Positions 23,564 to 36,200 are shown, counted from the first letter of the stretch. The stretch is 64,000 bases of DNA from Scleromitrula shiraiana (GCA_028455995.1 JABELC010000003.1:930001-994000), one strand, 5' to 3'. The notes: a model not told the origin generated them from the letters alone. A program made the numbers and translations.

Positions 23564-24222
23564 TATCTTCTGGGTCGACAACTACCTGATCATCATGAAC
23601 AGATATTTGATGTTGGCGAGAAGAGAACCGTTATTCTCCGTCAACATTCCGGCCCAGACATGAACTCATTTCCCGCCCTTATCACCCGCACTCACTTGAC
23701 TGACTTGATATCATCACCTTCCGCGTTACTCAAGGCTACTTGCCAATGACAGTTGCTGACAGCGTCACTTAAGGGTAATGGAAAGTTGGCCACCCTATGG
23801 CACAGATAGCTTCTCAAGGCACAATCGCTGTTACTCAACATTTAGCCTCCACTCAAAAAGCCTATGGCCATTTCCAACTACCATTTCCAGGGCAACACAT
23901 CGATCCTCCTCCGCAAGAACCATTTGACATGCCTTTACATACACCAGGAGTGCTTGCACCAGCACCGGCACCGGCACCGGCACCAGTACCAGCCTCAGCA
24001 CCTACAAATATACCTGCATCTACCGGCACACCACAACCAGTCCTAGCACCACTAGTTACACCAGCTCTCTGGAGCAGTGGTATGATGGCAGGGTGGTGAA
24101 CTCACGATGCCAATACTCTCGACCTCAACAGCTTGTCGGACAACTACGATCATTTCAACCCTAGTAGCTTGGCTAACCCCGGTTTCGACGATATTTATGG
24201 TGTCAATACAGAAGAAAGTTGA
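23564..24222 (+). pseudogene. MAT1-1-1: Probable 3' remnant of MAT1-1-1 (alpha-box gene), broken
   Basis: Starting 27 bp after the MAT1-2-10-like stop is a protein-like frame open from 23564 to 23746 (segments IFDVGEKRTV and PDMNSFPALIT). A one-base shift near 23700 leads into a second frame from 23707 (DIITF, TQGYLPMTVAD). It continues through stops at 23770, 23776 and 24097 to a terminal stop at 24220. The largest open piece encodes a Pro/Ala-rich segment, and after the 24097 stop the same frame reads on with LDLNSLSDNYDHFN. One coherent protein broken by a frameshift and three stops is a pseudogene signature. The Sclerotiniaceae MAT1-2 idiomorph is known to carry a truncated piece of MAT1-1-1, and the first part resembles the region just after the alpha box. 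No alpha box itself is present. Identity is inferred from position and pattern. Confidence 0.62.
23955..23995. repeat. CACCGG/CACCAG hexanucleotide run encoding Pro-Ala
   Basis: Six or seven near-perfect 6-bp units within the MAT1-1-1-like remnant give a Pro-Ala dipeptide repeat. Expansion here may be recent. Confidence 0.7.
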
Positions 24223-25395
24223 GGTAGGACATCATCGTCAAGCCATGTTGATTAAGAATCCTTGCTAACTAGAGATTGCAGTTTCAAACGATAAAAGTTG
24301 GATTCAAATAGAAGATAGAAGACATTAGGGGGCGTAGGGGGCTATGTCTCAATCCACCATTATCATTTTTAAGCATGGCGTTTCGACTGGAGATAAATTG
24401 AGAGAGTGTCTTGTTGTTTGGCGCATCGTGTTCGAGAGGCGAACACACTCGGTATCCGGCCATTTTGATCAGGACTTAAGTAGGGGTTTGAATTTAATGA
24501 ACATGTTATCTTGGCGCAAATTTAGAGCAAATTTAGATACCTTAGCACTCCTAGTCTTCAATCAGAAAGAAAATTGATGCATTTACTAGTATGATGGTGA
24601 TGATATATATTATTATGATCGAATTGTATCAGACGAAAGCCAAAAAAATTATTCACTAGGTGTCGTAGAAATAAGCAGTGAGGGGCGCTACTTCTGCATA
24701 TGCGCGGAGCTATCGGATGGTGGATACCATACATGAAACTAATGCGGGTAGTGAGTAGGAGAGGCCAAGGATGTAACCTAGTTTGGTCTATATAAATTTG
24801 TGGCTAATGAGACAAGTACGAGGGAATTTTTAAACATTGAGATGAACTCCACGAATTGAAATGATGTTAAGAAACACTCTAGTATATAATACTAATAGCA
24901 TCCGTGGCTGTTCTGGTAAATGTTGCGAGATTGAGCTATGTTCTTAAAGATTATGGTTTATGTGAATTATACAGGAGAAAGGAAGGTTCTGATTATTAAA
25001 AGTCTAGAACAGTCTTTATTAATGGCTATGGTGTCACAAGTATCATCAATGTGTCGAGAAATAGAACGTCGAAGTGTGAAATATGGAGATCATGGTAATC
25101 TGGTAGTTGATGGATGAGAGGTTAATGTTCTATATTGGGTATTGCATGAATCAAATGGGAGTGAGATGACCTTGGACTTAGTCACTTCATTAGGGGGGGT
25201 CGACGCTATTTTGTAGCGCAGGAGTTAGAAAGGAGATATAATTATTTTGTATAATGCCTGTTATCAAGAAGGTGCTATGAAATTGGATATCAACATGCCC
25301 ATGTAATAGAGCCCTTCTTCAAAATCTCGCGTACTTTGTAAAAAAAGAGTATGTCCTCAAGAGCATGAAGACCTGGTCTAACATGATCATACACC
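24223..25395. other. Spacer between the MAT relic and SLA2
   Basis: Directly after the relic, 24224-24282 looks like a leftover intron (GTAGGA donor, CTAAC branch, TTGCAG acceptor). A 77-codon plus-strand frame at 24344-24577 has no recognisable domain. The rest is AT-rich and apparently non-coding, with the SLA2 3' UTR at the right end. The right idiomorph border should lie somewhere in or before this stretch. Confidence 0.5.
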
Positions 25396-28300
25396 CTATT
25401 CCTCCAGATAAGATATCTTTCTCATTTCGCCCAATCTCTTCCTCGCAGCGGCTAGATTATTCTCGAGTTGAAGAATTTCGACCTGCAAAAATTGGTTAGC
25501 CGTGACTCGCTGTAGCTCTCATGAGATGTACTTGCCTGTTGTTCCATCTCCCTAACCTTGAACTCGTGCGCACCCAGCTTAGCATAATCCTCTCCTTCAT
25601 CATCCTGGTCTCGATCCTTGATCATACTTTGAACTTGTCTAACCAGTGCTCTGCAAGCTGCACCAACAGATTTGCTAGCTTGTTCCAAACTTTCTTGACT
25701 CTTACTCATGAAACCTGCCTTTACTCTGCTAGCTGCTACGAGTTGTGCTGTTGATGCCGCAACGTCATTAGACGCAACGATTAACTGTTCTGGACTGTTT
25801 CGCCCTGATAGCACTCCATCAGCAGTCTCAATCAACGTATTTGTCGATGATGCTACTGCCTTAGCAGCAGAGATGAGTCCTTCAGTCCATCGATTGTTCT
25901 TCTTATAGAAAGCTGTTTTGGAGGAGGAACCACGACCAGCCTGGACAATCTCCTGTTGTGTTACTGTAGCCGCTTTGATTAATTTCGCGATAGCGTTTGT
26001 TACAGCGATGGCAGCATCAAGAATTGAGTCATGAATTTCGAGCTTGTAGGTCGAGTATTGATCCTTGGGCTTCGATTTGAGCTTAGCTAGACGTGCAGCA
26101 GCAGCACTAATGGCATCGGCTGCTTTGTTAAGTTCACTGTCAACAAGATCACCCAGGTCACCCTTGTTGTTTGTGAGTTTGGTACTGCTAGGCGCAAAGG
26201 TGTCGGCGAGCTTGTTCAGCTTCTGAAGGTTTATCTGCACCTCATTGTTGCTATTTATGACGACATCAGTTTTTTGTATGGGGTCCATACCATCAAGTCG
26301 GAAGCTTTGTAAGGCGCGGAAGAATTTGACAGTTGATTGCGCTGATTGACGCGCCCCATTAGTCAGCTGATCAGCCTTCTTGTCATCCGTTGCAAGTCTT
26401 GTGAGACCTTTGGTATTGCTGAGAACATCCGCGATGGAGCTCGAGAATACGTTGATCGTTCGGATTATTTCTGCATGACTGCTGTTCGGTCCATCTGCGA
26501 TAAAATTATTGAATGCCGTAGCAAATTCAGTAGCGCTGGCAGATGCCTTCTCAATCTGTGAAAGAACATATGATGGGGTCGCATTCTGATTACCGGCTTG
26601 CATGGAGGAGTCGAGTTCGTAAAGTGCATCATCAACACGCTGAACTCCGCTTTGTAATACTGAGTCGATAATGTCATTGATCTTACCAATATTAGACAAG
26701 AGCATGGCATCAATCTCTCCGTCTAAAGCATGATCATTGGCACCCTGCGACATCTCGAGCTCATTCAGTCTTATCAGTGTGTCATCCAAACTTTGCTTAT
26801 AAACCTCCAGTTCGTCTTCCTTTTCCCGAAGTAGTCTTTCTGCATCCGAACCACCCTCGCTGTACTTTGCATGAACATCTTCGAGTGCGCGAGATTTGTT
26901 GCGCAGAGCCTCCTCAAGATCCGCCATCTCGCGATTGTATTTAGAAAGCATGGTCGATAACTCATTACCCTTGCTTCGTTCCAAGTTGTCGGCCCGATCA
27001 AGTGCCATGCGAAGTTCACGCTTAAGTTTTTCTACCTCTTCTTTGTTTCCGCCTGTCAATCGGTCTTTCTCATGCAAAGCTCTGTCCCTTTCCCTGATCA
27101 TATCGGCCAGCTCCAAGTTCTTCGTCTTTATCTCTCGCTCGAGCTTTTCCCTCTTGTCGATGGCCTCCTGAGCCGAAGCAGCCTTCAATTGAACACTTTT
27201 GAACTTCTGGAGTAAGTCCAGATGTTCATGCCGCAGTTGAGAATACAACTTTGCAAGTGCTTCATATTTGGTCCTCCAAGTGTTGACTTGTTCTTGTAAG
27301 GATCGGATCTGATCCTCCTTGCTGCTTATTTGCTGACCATAGCTTCCTTGAAGTTGCGCAAGCTCGCCCTCTAAAGCCTTGATCTTTTGGTCATACTGCT
27401 GTAGCATGAGTTGATCCCTTGCATACTGGGCACGAGCCTCTAGGTTCTCTCGTTCAAGCTCCGCTAAACGGCCATATGTTTGTTGCTGAGATTGCTGTAG
27501 CATCAGTTGCTCTTGTTCCCGCCTTTGCTGCTCGGCCAGTAGACGTTGCTGCTCCTCGTAATCTCGTTGAGCCTGAAGTTGAGCCTGTTGTTGCGCTAGT
27601 ATCTGTTGTTGCCGACGCTCTTCCAATACCCTTTGTTGCTCCTCATATGCTGCGTTCCGCGCTTGTTCATCCTTCCAGAATTCGCCCATGTCGCCAGGTT
27701 CTTCCGTTTTAGGTGGCTTTGGGGGAGTGATTTGTCGCTCGATTTCTTGCTTCGGTCGTTGTGGTAGTCTGGGGGCTGATTCGTCCTCAGAAAGTAGATT
27801 TGGGGGTTCTTGCGGCAGTTTCGGGACAGTGATCAAACTCGTGAGATATCGTAGGTTGGAACATTCGTAATAGAACTTTACCAGGCGATAATGCTGTGCA
27901 TCGTATCTGCCTCTCAGTGGCTCTAAAGCATCGTCATCGCCAGTGGCTACGTAATCAGTTAGAAGGTATTCTAGACACAAGGCTCAAAACATACTGGTGT
28001 GCATAGCTCGTAACATGCTAGTGATGAATTTGTAGATCCCATAACTTTCCTGCACCAAAGGTACTAAGGCGGAGATTCTGCACTCATTATGTCCGCCGTT
28101 ACGGAAATGTGAGAAGATCAGTTTTTGGAAGTGTTCGATTCTATCTTGTAGAGCCATGAGGTCCGATATGGTCTCGTAGCCCTCGTTAGGATCGTTGATT
28201 CCTTTCAAACTAATGTACTCCTCATATTCAAACGTGCCGTTGAAATCCGGGTGCTGCTGGTGGAAGCTTAATTTTGAGAGAAGGAAGCTGACGTATTCTT

Positions 28301-28861
28301 TGATGAGGGGTCCATATCCCCGTAACCCTTCACCAGACATGCCCCTATTCAGACTATCAATCCAACTTCGGTTTGCCATAGCTTCTCTCAAACTCGATGG
28401 GTGGCCCTCTTGTAGAACCTTGTGAACCGTGATCAATGCTTTGAAGGTTTGAACCTCATCTGCGAGGATGGGTTGTCTGTAAACAAGTTTCTTAGTCAGC
28501 CATTTCAGATATGTTTGCACTACCTATAGCTCCTTCAAAAGTTTGACACTATTGCTTCCAAACAAGAAGTAGTAATAATAGATCAAACTAACACTTTCAT
28601 ACCGGCCCAGAAGGCCCCAGAGCTATTGTGGTCCCATGTGTACACAATACAACTACGAACATGCTTGCGTTTTGGGGCGGTCTCATCGATACTTGTCGCC
28701 TTTCGAATATTAATTGCAAGTTCCGCCTCGGATCTGCAATCGTATGTTAGCATGAACGCAAAGTCGGCGACTGAAGAATATCAACAGCTCGAGGAATTCT
28801 CGACCTTCAAATAGACATACTTTGTGTGATCCACGTTTCTGGCAGATGGGGCGTACGACAT
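25396..28861 (-). CDS. SLA2: SLA2/End4, endocytic actin-clathrin adaptor (Hip1R family)
   Basis: Five minus-strand exons: 28861-28821, 28733-28593, 28476-27995, 27946-25536 and 25482-25396; 1053 aa, the usual Sla2 length. Sla2 links PIP2-rich membrane and clathrin to actin at endocytic patches. The N-terminal ANTH domain (to about 270) shows ELAINIRKAT and PILADEVQTFKAL, then VHKVLQEGHPS. A Gln/Glu-rich coiled coil spans about 330-640. The C-terminal I/LWEQ (THATCH) actin-binding domain follows (ILDAAIAVTNAIAKLIKAA, RNSPEQLIVASNDVAASTAQ). The last intron is GC-AG (GCAAGT donor), and the final exon gives QLENNLAAARKRLGEMRK. Intron 2 (116 nt) contains a second plausible AG/GT pair and an in-frame 17-residue alternative exon. 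SLA2 closes the MAT locus opposite APN2. Confidence 0.96.
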
Positions 28862-29451
28862 GATTAAAAGCGCTCAGAGCGCACAAATAACAGAAGGAAA
28901 GACACAGAAAAGGTAGAGTCAAATAGCTAGATTATGGGGGAACTAATCGTTATATTTCCCTCAAATTGAAATAAGGAGAGAGATGAGCAGTGACTTAACA
29001 AATTGGGGGTAAGGTATTAAGTTGTATCCTATGTTTTAGTGGAGCTGCGTAATGCAAATTACCTAATCCTGGACTAATTACGTAGAGAGCTTCAGGCTCC
29101 AAATCATGGATACATTAGCTAATTACCAGTTGTTAGAGGTTACAAGCCACAATTAATTTATACGCCTCAGGTGTTCCAAGATTAGAAAGCCATACAACAT
29201 GGAAGCACAAATATAATTAATGAATGTTAATAATATATTCTCAAGAAAATTTAATAAAAATCATTGACCATTTCTATGTGTATATGTGTACCAACCCCAG
29301 ACACCTCAGCCCCTATCGAGTATGTGACGCCAAAAGAGCCCAACCTCCAACTAACCCATCTCCCGCAAAATTCATGTCCATCGACTATGCAAAATCAATA
29401 TGTCATGGACAACAATCTTTTCCTACATAATGAACAGGTCACAAAGCCTAA
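28862..29451. promoter_or_regulatory. SLA2 promoter and TEX2 3' spacer
   Basis: 590 bp between the SLA2 start and the TEX2 stop, both on the minus strand. It is AT-rich with no coding signal and holds the SLA2 promoter by position. Confidence 0.5.
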
Positions 29452-32408
29452 TCAAACACCTGCATCTTCGTCGACTACACTGCTCCTAGAGCGAGCCTCC
29501 TGCTCTTGCGCTGCCAACCACGTGGGAAGTTTGTGTCCATCCTCTTCAGGACTACTCGATACAACCCTATGTGGATTTCGTCTCTTTGGTAGTCGGGGCG
29601 GTTCTCGAGAGACATTAGTAATTGGAACTTCATCGGATTGAGGCCTCTCTTCTTCCTCTTCGTCAACATCATCTACCCATGGTTGCATATATGCCGGAGA
29701 ATGTTCAGTGACTGGTGTCGTTGGTTCTGAAGGCGCAGAGACGACTAGTAAGCCATCTTCACCTTCTTCTGGTTTATTTTTCGATTTACGTTTTGGTAAC
29801 GGTGGTGGTGAAAAGGATTGCTGATTTTCCTGACTCATGGCTGCATTGCTCGATTTCCTTCGTGGCAACATAGGAGGGGGAACCAGTTTCCTTTTTGGAA
29901 CTGGAATAGGCGCCGTTTTATTTTTTTTGTCTGGTGGAGGTAAAGGCATTCCTGGCGGGGGTAGTGGTCGCCCTCTACCCATGACAAGCTGTTCGGCTGG
30001 TTCTGGCGATTCTGGCAAGCTATCTCCTTTTTGATCACTTCTTCGTTGAATAGCATTCCACTACGGTATTTTAGTTAGTCTTTTGATAGAATATATAGTC
30101 ATGTAGTTAAAGGATAGCATTCAACTTACACCCCAATTTTTAGCAGTCGCAGCCGCATTCGTAACGGCGGCAAGAGACAAACGTCTGGTCTCCGAGGAAG
30201 TAGACTTCACGGAGTTCTCACGTTTATGGTTGGTTTTGAAGGCTTTGGGCGTTGGTATTTCCGATTTCAACGATGAAGTGCTTATACTTGCCGGACTTGA
30301 AGAGTAGGATGGAGTACTACTTTTGTTGTTGGGTATAGAGGATTCGATAGGAAGCTGTGGCATCGACTCATTAAACCCCTTTTCGGAGTGTGATGAGCCC
30401 TGCGATGAGGATAAAGACAGGCTGCCACTTTGTCTTATCCTTGAAGCGAGCATTGGTGATTCTATGGGCGGATTAATAGGCGAATCCGATTTTGCAGACA
30501 ATTTAGCCATCGCAGTGGCAGCATAACCTTGATCCGGAGGGCTTGGATTTCTAAACGCATCTGCATTTGTGGCATCTGTGCCAACAATAGGAGAGGGAGC
30601 GCTCACAAGTGAGTCGGATCGAAGAGCTCGTGGCTTATCTGCTGTCGAAGGTCGGGTCTCAATACCTGTAGATAACCCACTAGAGACTAGATTTGAGGTT
30701 GATTTCCCTCCTTTGCGAGAATGTGCCGTATTAGGTGGGCTATTATCAAGCGTTGGGGTGCTATAACTAGTCTCCAGATGGTGTGTTACTGGCGTTACTT
30801 CGTGATTTTCTGCCTCTATAGCTTCTACCTCGTCTACAATCCCGTCCTCAGCCGCCGCCGTCTCTGCGTCCTCAGAATGTGCAACATTCCTGTCATCTGC
30901 CCAAATACCGCCTCTCCATAACTTAGAATCGGTATTAGCGAATGGTGAATCGTCCCAATTGGGATAAACCAAGGTCTCCGCCACTACCTCCTTTATTCTG
31001 TTCTCGATTTGCCGAAGAATTAGCGTGTATGTGATTTGTCGCGAACTTACGATAGGCTCTATCGTCATATCAATTTTAGGCATAGTTTGAAACGTGATCC
31101 ATAGTCTATTGGAAGGAGGAGGCTTGATTCGGATTAATACGTGACCTTCAATCCGTTTCAAGACCACAGCTAATAGTAGGTTCACCTCGCGAGCTTTAAA
31201 CCGGGCACCTAAATCGATACGAGCTATAGCTGCAACGTCGAGGCGAAAATTGCCTGTGTAACGAACATCTGCTTCAACAACAAGCTCTCCATCTACATTC
31301 AGATCCTTCAGGCGAGGATTCGTGATCAGTGGTGCAGCCTCTCCCATATCTACATTTTGCAGTGTAATCTGCCTCAAAAAGTTGGGAGTTTTGACCCTTG
31401 AAATCTTTTTGGTAATCTTCGCCCGAACGAAATTCTCGACTTCGGGCGTCTTGTAGAGAGCAAGGAATATTCTTCCAACCAGCGCGTTGATCCATCTCGT
31501 CTGTAGGTGCTCCTCGGAGGAGTGTAGTCGCTGGACCAGGGTAATAATGTCTTTCACATCGTACTGAAGAGGCACTGGAGGTTTTGGGGTCGAATCGGGC
31601 TCTTGATTTCGGAGAAGGGCAAAGTAAAAGTCCTCTTTATCCGAACAATTCTCGGAGAACAAGTAAAAAGGCTTAGAAGGTTTCCCATCCGCAGTCAATT
31701 CACCAACACCCTGCTTCCTCGACAGACAAATGGCATTTCTTTTTATGAACAATTCTCCTTCTGGTGTACTATCCTCAGATCCTGAATATATGCTAACATT
31801 GTGATGTGCCAAAGACACTACGTATCGCACCTCGAGTTGGTCGTCATCGTCAAAAAGCATAAGATGCCCGTGCCTGGTCTGATTGTTAGCATGTTCTTGA
31901 TATTTGTACAATACTTCTGAATCCACCGTTACCTCAATACTACATAAAATACGTTCCCACCCTTTTTTGGAGACTTCCCCGCGCCCTTGTTATCTAGCGG
32001 ACCATTATTCGTTTTCCTTTCGAACAAACTCCTGTACATGCTCTGGTAGACACTTGGGCTTGGTGCGGAGACCGTAGTTGACCCCACAGGTGTTGTTCGT
32101 TCCGGTGGTTTGCCATTTACCCCGCCTGGCGAATACTCTCTACAAACAGCAAAGTAACCAGCAGCTACGTCTGCTTCATGATTGCCGTGAAGTTGGAACT
32201 TTTCCCCTAACGATTTTTGTGCGGATTTGATAGCCTTGATATCTTCACCAGGCCGAATGATTGATTCATGACCACTTCGAGCCTCCGAGTCCTCGCGAAC
32301 TGGTAAAGTAAAGTATGCGTGTAGTAATATGGATATCAAGACAAGAGGTAGAAATGTGAGACCACCTAAGCAATAAATGAAGAGGAACCATGCGAAACCT
32401 CCCATCAT
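29452..32408 (-). CDS. TEX2: TEX2/Nvj2-type PH-SMP lipid-transfer protein
   Basis: Three minus-strand exons: 32408-31933, 31873-30130 and 30060-29452; 942 aa. The protein begins with a membrane segment (FAWFLFIYCLGGLTFLPLVL), as in ER-anchored tethers. A PH-like region follows (NVFYVVLRHGHLMLFDDDD, joined across intron 1), then an SMP lipid-binding domain at about 275-465 (RWINALVGRIFLALYKT, then NPRLKDLNVDGELVVEADV and IRIKPPPSNRLWI). The last 450 residues are Ser/Pro-rich and look disordered, ending in Pro-rich clusters (PLPPPGMPLPPPDKK). SMP proteins move lipids at ER contact sites; yeast Nvj2 acts at nucleus-vacuole and ER-Golgi contacts. The gene known as TEX2 is a standard member of the MAT neighbourhood in ascomycetes. 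Confidence 0.9.
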
Positions 32409-33272
32409 GATATCGCCTACATGTGTATAATAGTAAAAGCGATGATCAACAACTCATCCCCAATAAATCAAAAAACAATATGTTGGAAGTAAAAGAAGAA
32501 AACAGCATTTGGAAGTTGTCGGATGTTGGGGAAGGCTTAGGTTTAAATTGGCGACGTCAGTTTGTACAGTAAGCCCTGGAGTAGTTCTACTGATAATTGA
32601 AGGTTAACCTTAGAAGTACGGTATGGTATGATACCGGTACCTAGCCTAGCCTAGTAGATAGATATAGCGGTACTCGAGTGGTAAGGTAAAACTCGATTAT
32701 TGATATAAACGCCGACGAGTCTGAAATCATTTGTCTAAATTGTTTTGTGATAGAAGAGAATTTGAATGAATTGTCTAACAATTAAAGAAGTTATGAATTA
32801 ATATTTGAGGATTAATAAATGATATCAAAAAATCATTAGTTCAGTTCAACTGGTGGTGTTACCTTGGCGTAGTTTTGGTAGTCGTTTACGGTCCACTTTC
32901 AGTTGTGAATTAATGCTCAATTGGCCTCATTTACATAATTGACATGTACAGAAGTTCTCATACTTTCCATCTCCCAGGCTATCATATACAGTATTATGTG
33001 ATGAAGCCATTCAATTCAATGTTGATACAATAAAATGCAGATATCTAGGAGATTGCTATGTGTAGTAATTCATTTTGATCATTATATAGACTATCATAGA
33101 ACTAGATACATAACCACTATATGATTCGGCTGAGATCTTGTAACTCTAATTGTTCCGTTATGCACAGATTATGCAATGACCCACGAAAGTATATCATCTC
33201 TTGTACTCTAGTGAACGAGAAATCGCCTTGAAGGTAGGGCTGCTTGCCTTGTACAGACCATGTCGTGGCATC
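32409..33272. other. 864 bp spacer: TEX2 promoter and REV3 3' region
   Basis: Both neighbours are on the minus strand. AT-rich, with a CCTAG cluster near 32640. No gene or RNA is seen. Confidence 0.55.
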
Positions 33273-36200
33273 TTACCATTCTAGATCGCTCAAATCGATC
33301 TCCGATTCGTCACTCATAGATAAAATTTCCATTGCAGGCACTACGAGAGCCGTCTCCGTCCTCAAACGGGCTTTCTGCCTAGTTCTTGTATAAAATACAG
33401 GACAGTCTTTACTGTCACATCTTACCTCATCAAGTGGAGATAAGCCGGAACAGCTCTGGCAGACTTTCTGTATATCCAAAAACTTACTCTCCTCAGCACT
33501 GAGCCTGGTCCGTAATGAGAGGATGGATGTGGGTCTGTTCAGAAGGCATGTAGGGCAGATCGATTCTTCTGTCTCGAGCTTTTCTCTACACACTAGACAT
33601 AAAGACGATTTCATGTACGACTCGAGAGTTTTTTTGCCCATTGCCAGTTCTTTCAGCAATGCTGGCTGGACATCTGCATCAACTTTGCGGACACGCTGAA
33701 CTTTAGGTATTTCATCATACCAGCCTCTGACATTGGCGCCCATAAGATTAAATATTCGCTCCAAAGGTGGGATTAAGTTCTTTGAAATGTAATATTCTGC
33801 GTCCAGCTCGCTATGATCATTCTCAAGAAGCTCTTCCGGTGCCACGCAACGATCGATTAATCGTGCCCCTGGGGCACCGGTAGCGACTACGTATGGCACA
33901 CGTTCACCGTATTGCGGCTCTGCTCTGGCGTCTTCGAGCATCTTCTTGGTACTGATGAGAGCACCTGGAGGTGGAGGACCTTTGTCGCTATACGTCCCAA
34001 GTTTGACTTCTCGGGCAAAGCAAAAGTCTTGGATAGAAACTGCGCCTTTCATGATCTTTTCACACTGTTCTTGGAAGTAGGACTTGACTTGACTTAAATC
34101 TGCAGTACGGAATAGCAGTTTGAGAGCTTTCTCTTCAATCTTTTGCTCCGCAGGCGTGCCGTCACGTCGCACTGTCTCAATACCTTTGGCATCAAACTCT
34201 GGCTCCGTTTGTGCCTTGGACTCGTACTTGTAACCCACATAGCGCTTCTTTGCAAGGAGAACGCAAGGAAGATATACTTTTTCAAATTTCAGCTTCATGG
34301 GACGTGGATTCATAGCGGTAACGGTTTTCGCAATCTCATTACCAATGTCAAATGCCTCATCTTTACTGCGGCCTTTCAGATAGACGAAGAGACTGTCTGT
34401 ATCTCCATAAACAACTTCCGCACCCCAACGTTTGACGGAATGTATGAGGGCTATGGCCTTTTCAAGAGTTTCCCGGCCAGTTTGAACAATACTGTCAGCA
34501 ATCTCGGAGCAGGGCATCCGACCAGAGAAAGATGCAGATGTGTATCCATAAGTGACATTGGCGATGAGTTTCAATGCTAGTTGTCTGTTATTCAAGAGAC
34601 GCTGTAATGATTTATCATCTTTGTCCATCTTCATTCCACTCTTCACCATAATCCTAGTCTCTAGGATTTCGCCCAGCATCTTAGCCAGAAGAGACTTCCT
34701 TATTTCTGGCTTTGTATACATCATTCCATTGGGGGCAATATTGATATGGTCTTTCAACAGTTCTAATAGTCGTTCTTGACGGTTGTACTCAGTAAACCCC
34801 ATTTTGTTGGTTCCACGCCAATTTGCAACTCGTCCGAGATATGTTGAATAGCAATAGTTATAGGCAATCATAACACTAGGATATAAGCTTTGGAAATCAA
34901 GGACTAGCAAAGGGCTACTATAAAATGAACTTTGAGGCTCCATGACCAGAGGAAGACACTCCAAAGCATTCTGACCACCAACTTGCTTTCGACTTGGCGA
35001 TACCAATATGAAATTCTCCGGTTTTGCGATGCGGAACATAAGAGATTCCACCTTGAATTGCGACCCACGAGAGAAGACCGAGAAAAAGTCCACGCCAAGG
35101 AGGCGTGCTTGTTCGCTTGTTCGAGGTATCAATTCATTTCGCTCAAGTATTTCGTGATCCAGTTGTACACGCGAGAGATAGTGGGTAAGCAATTTTGAAA
35201 GGTCTCGTGGTGAGTTGCTTGTATACCAGCTCCTTAGATCAGCCCATGAATAGTGAGGGACCCGCCGATGAAGCAAGTGGAAAGCCACATTTTCTAGAGT
35301 GTATTGAAGTAGATTGAGTTCGCTACGCATAGCACGCCAGATATTGATCATATGCCTACCAGCAACACGGATTGTAGATGTATTATTGAAACCCCATTTG
35401 TCGTTTTCTTTACCAAAACGTCCAAAGGATTGTGATTTGACACGTGAAAGCTCATCACAAAGGTCATAATCATAGATCGTCCGCGCTCGTTCGATCAAAT
35501 AGCCCCATGACCCTCCGTGAACTTCATAGCCGGTCAGTATATCTGGATCGTGTTCACGTACAGTTTCAACCATACGTATTAGCAAATCAAGCTCCGAAGA
35601 TTCTGCGTGTACTTCGGCTTTGACTTGGTTAGAGATTTTGCTGGCCATGATATTATCTTCCGAGAGTGTTACAATACCGAGGCGAGTTACACTGCTTTCA
35701 GTGCCTATTTCATTCTCTTGCAGGCACCAGAATATACATTGAATTTCATCCTCTTCTGGATTAGGGACGAAGGTTCCTCTGGTGTTTACATGGACCTCTA
35801 GACTCATGATGCTCATGTCTTGGGCCTCGTGTTGAACATTAGCAGTCTTCACATGCTGTGTATATTTGAAACCATGCTTGTTTCTCTGTGTGGGACCATC
35901 GATCTGAGAAAGTTTGGCCTTGCGCCTGGAATATTTTGCTGCTTTTGATAACGCAACTCGCTCAACTCTTTTACTCAGCTCCTTTGACTCCTCGCTATGA
36001 GCCCACTTTTGTACTTCAGCATAGGTGGGTGGATTTTCTGCATAAACCCATGACCGAAAGCTGCATATACCTCGTTGAGTTTGATAAACTTCTTCATCTC
36101 TTATTCTATCGGGTAATGCTGGCTTGGAGCCAAAGGTTGCTTCTGATGTACCAGTTGAATCGAACTCAGGGAGAAAGGGTAAACTTGTGCTTCCCAGCTT

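Noticed and set aside
27947..27994. A 24-nt intron in SLA2 ending at the TCTAG near 27970
   Set aside because: Too short to splice. The GTAG acceptor 24 nt further on has a proper CTAAC branch and restores the family sequence.
31874..31932. Separate gene starting at the in-frame GTG at 31926
   Set aside because: This frame is the intron and second exon of TEX2. Splicing AG|G restores VVLRHGHLML of the PH-like region.
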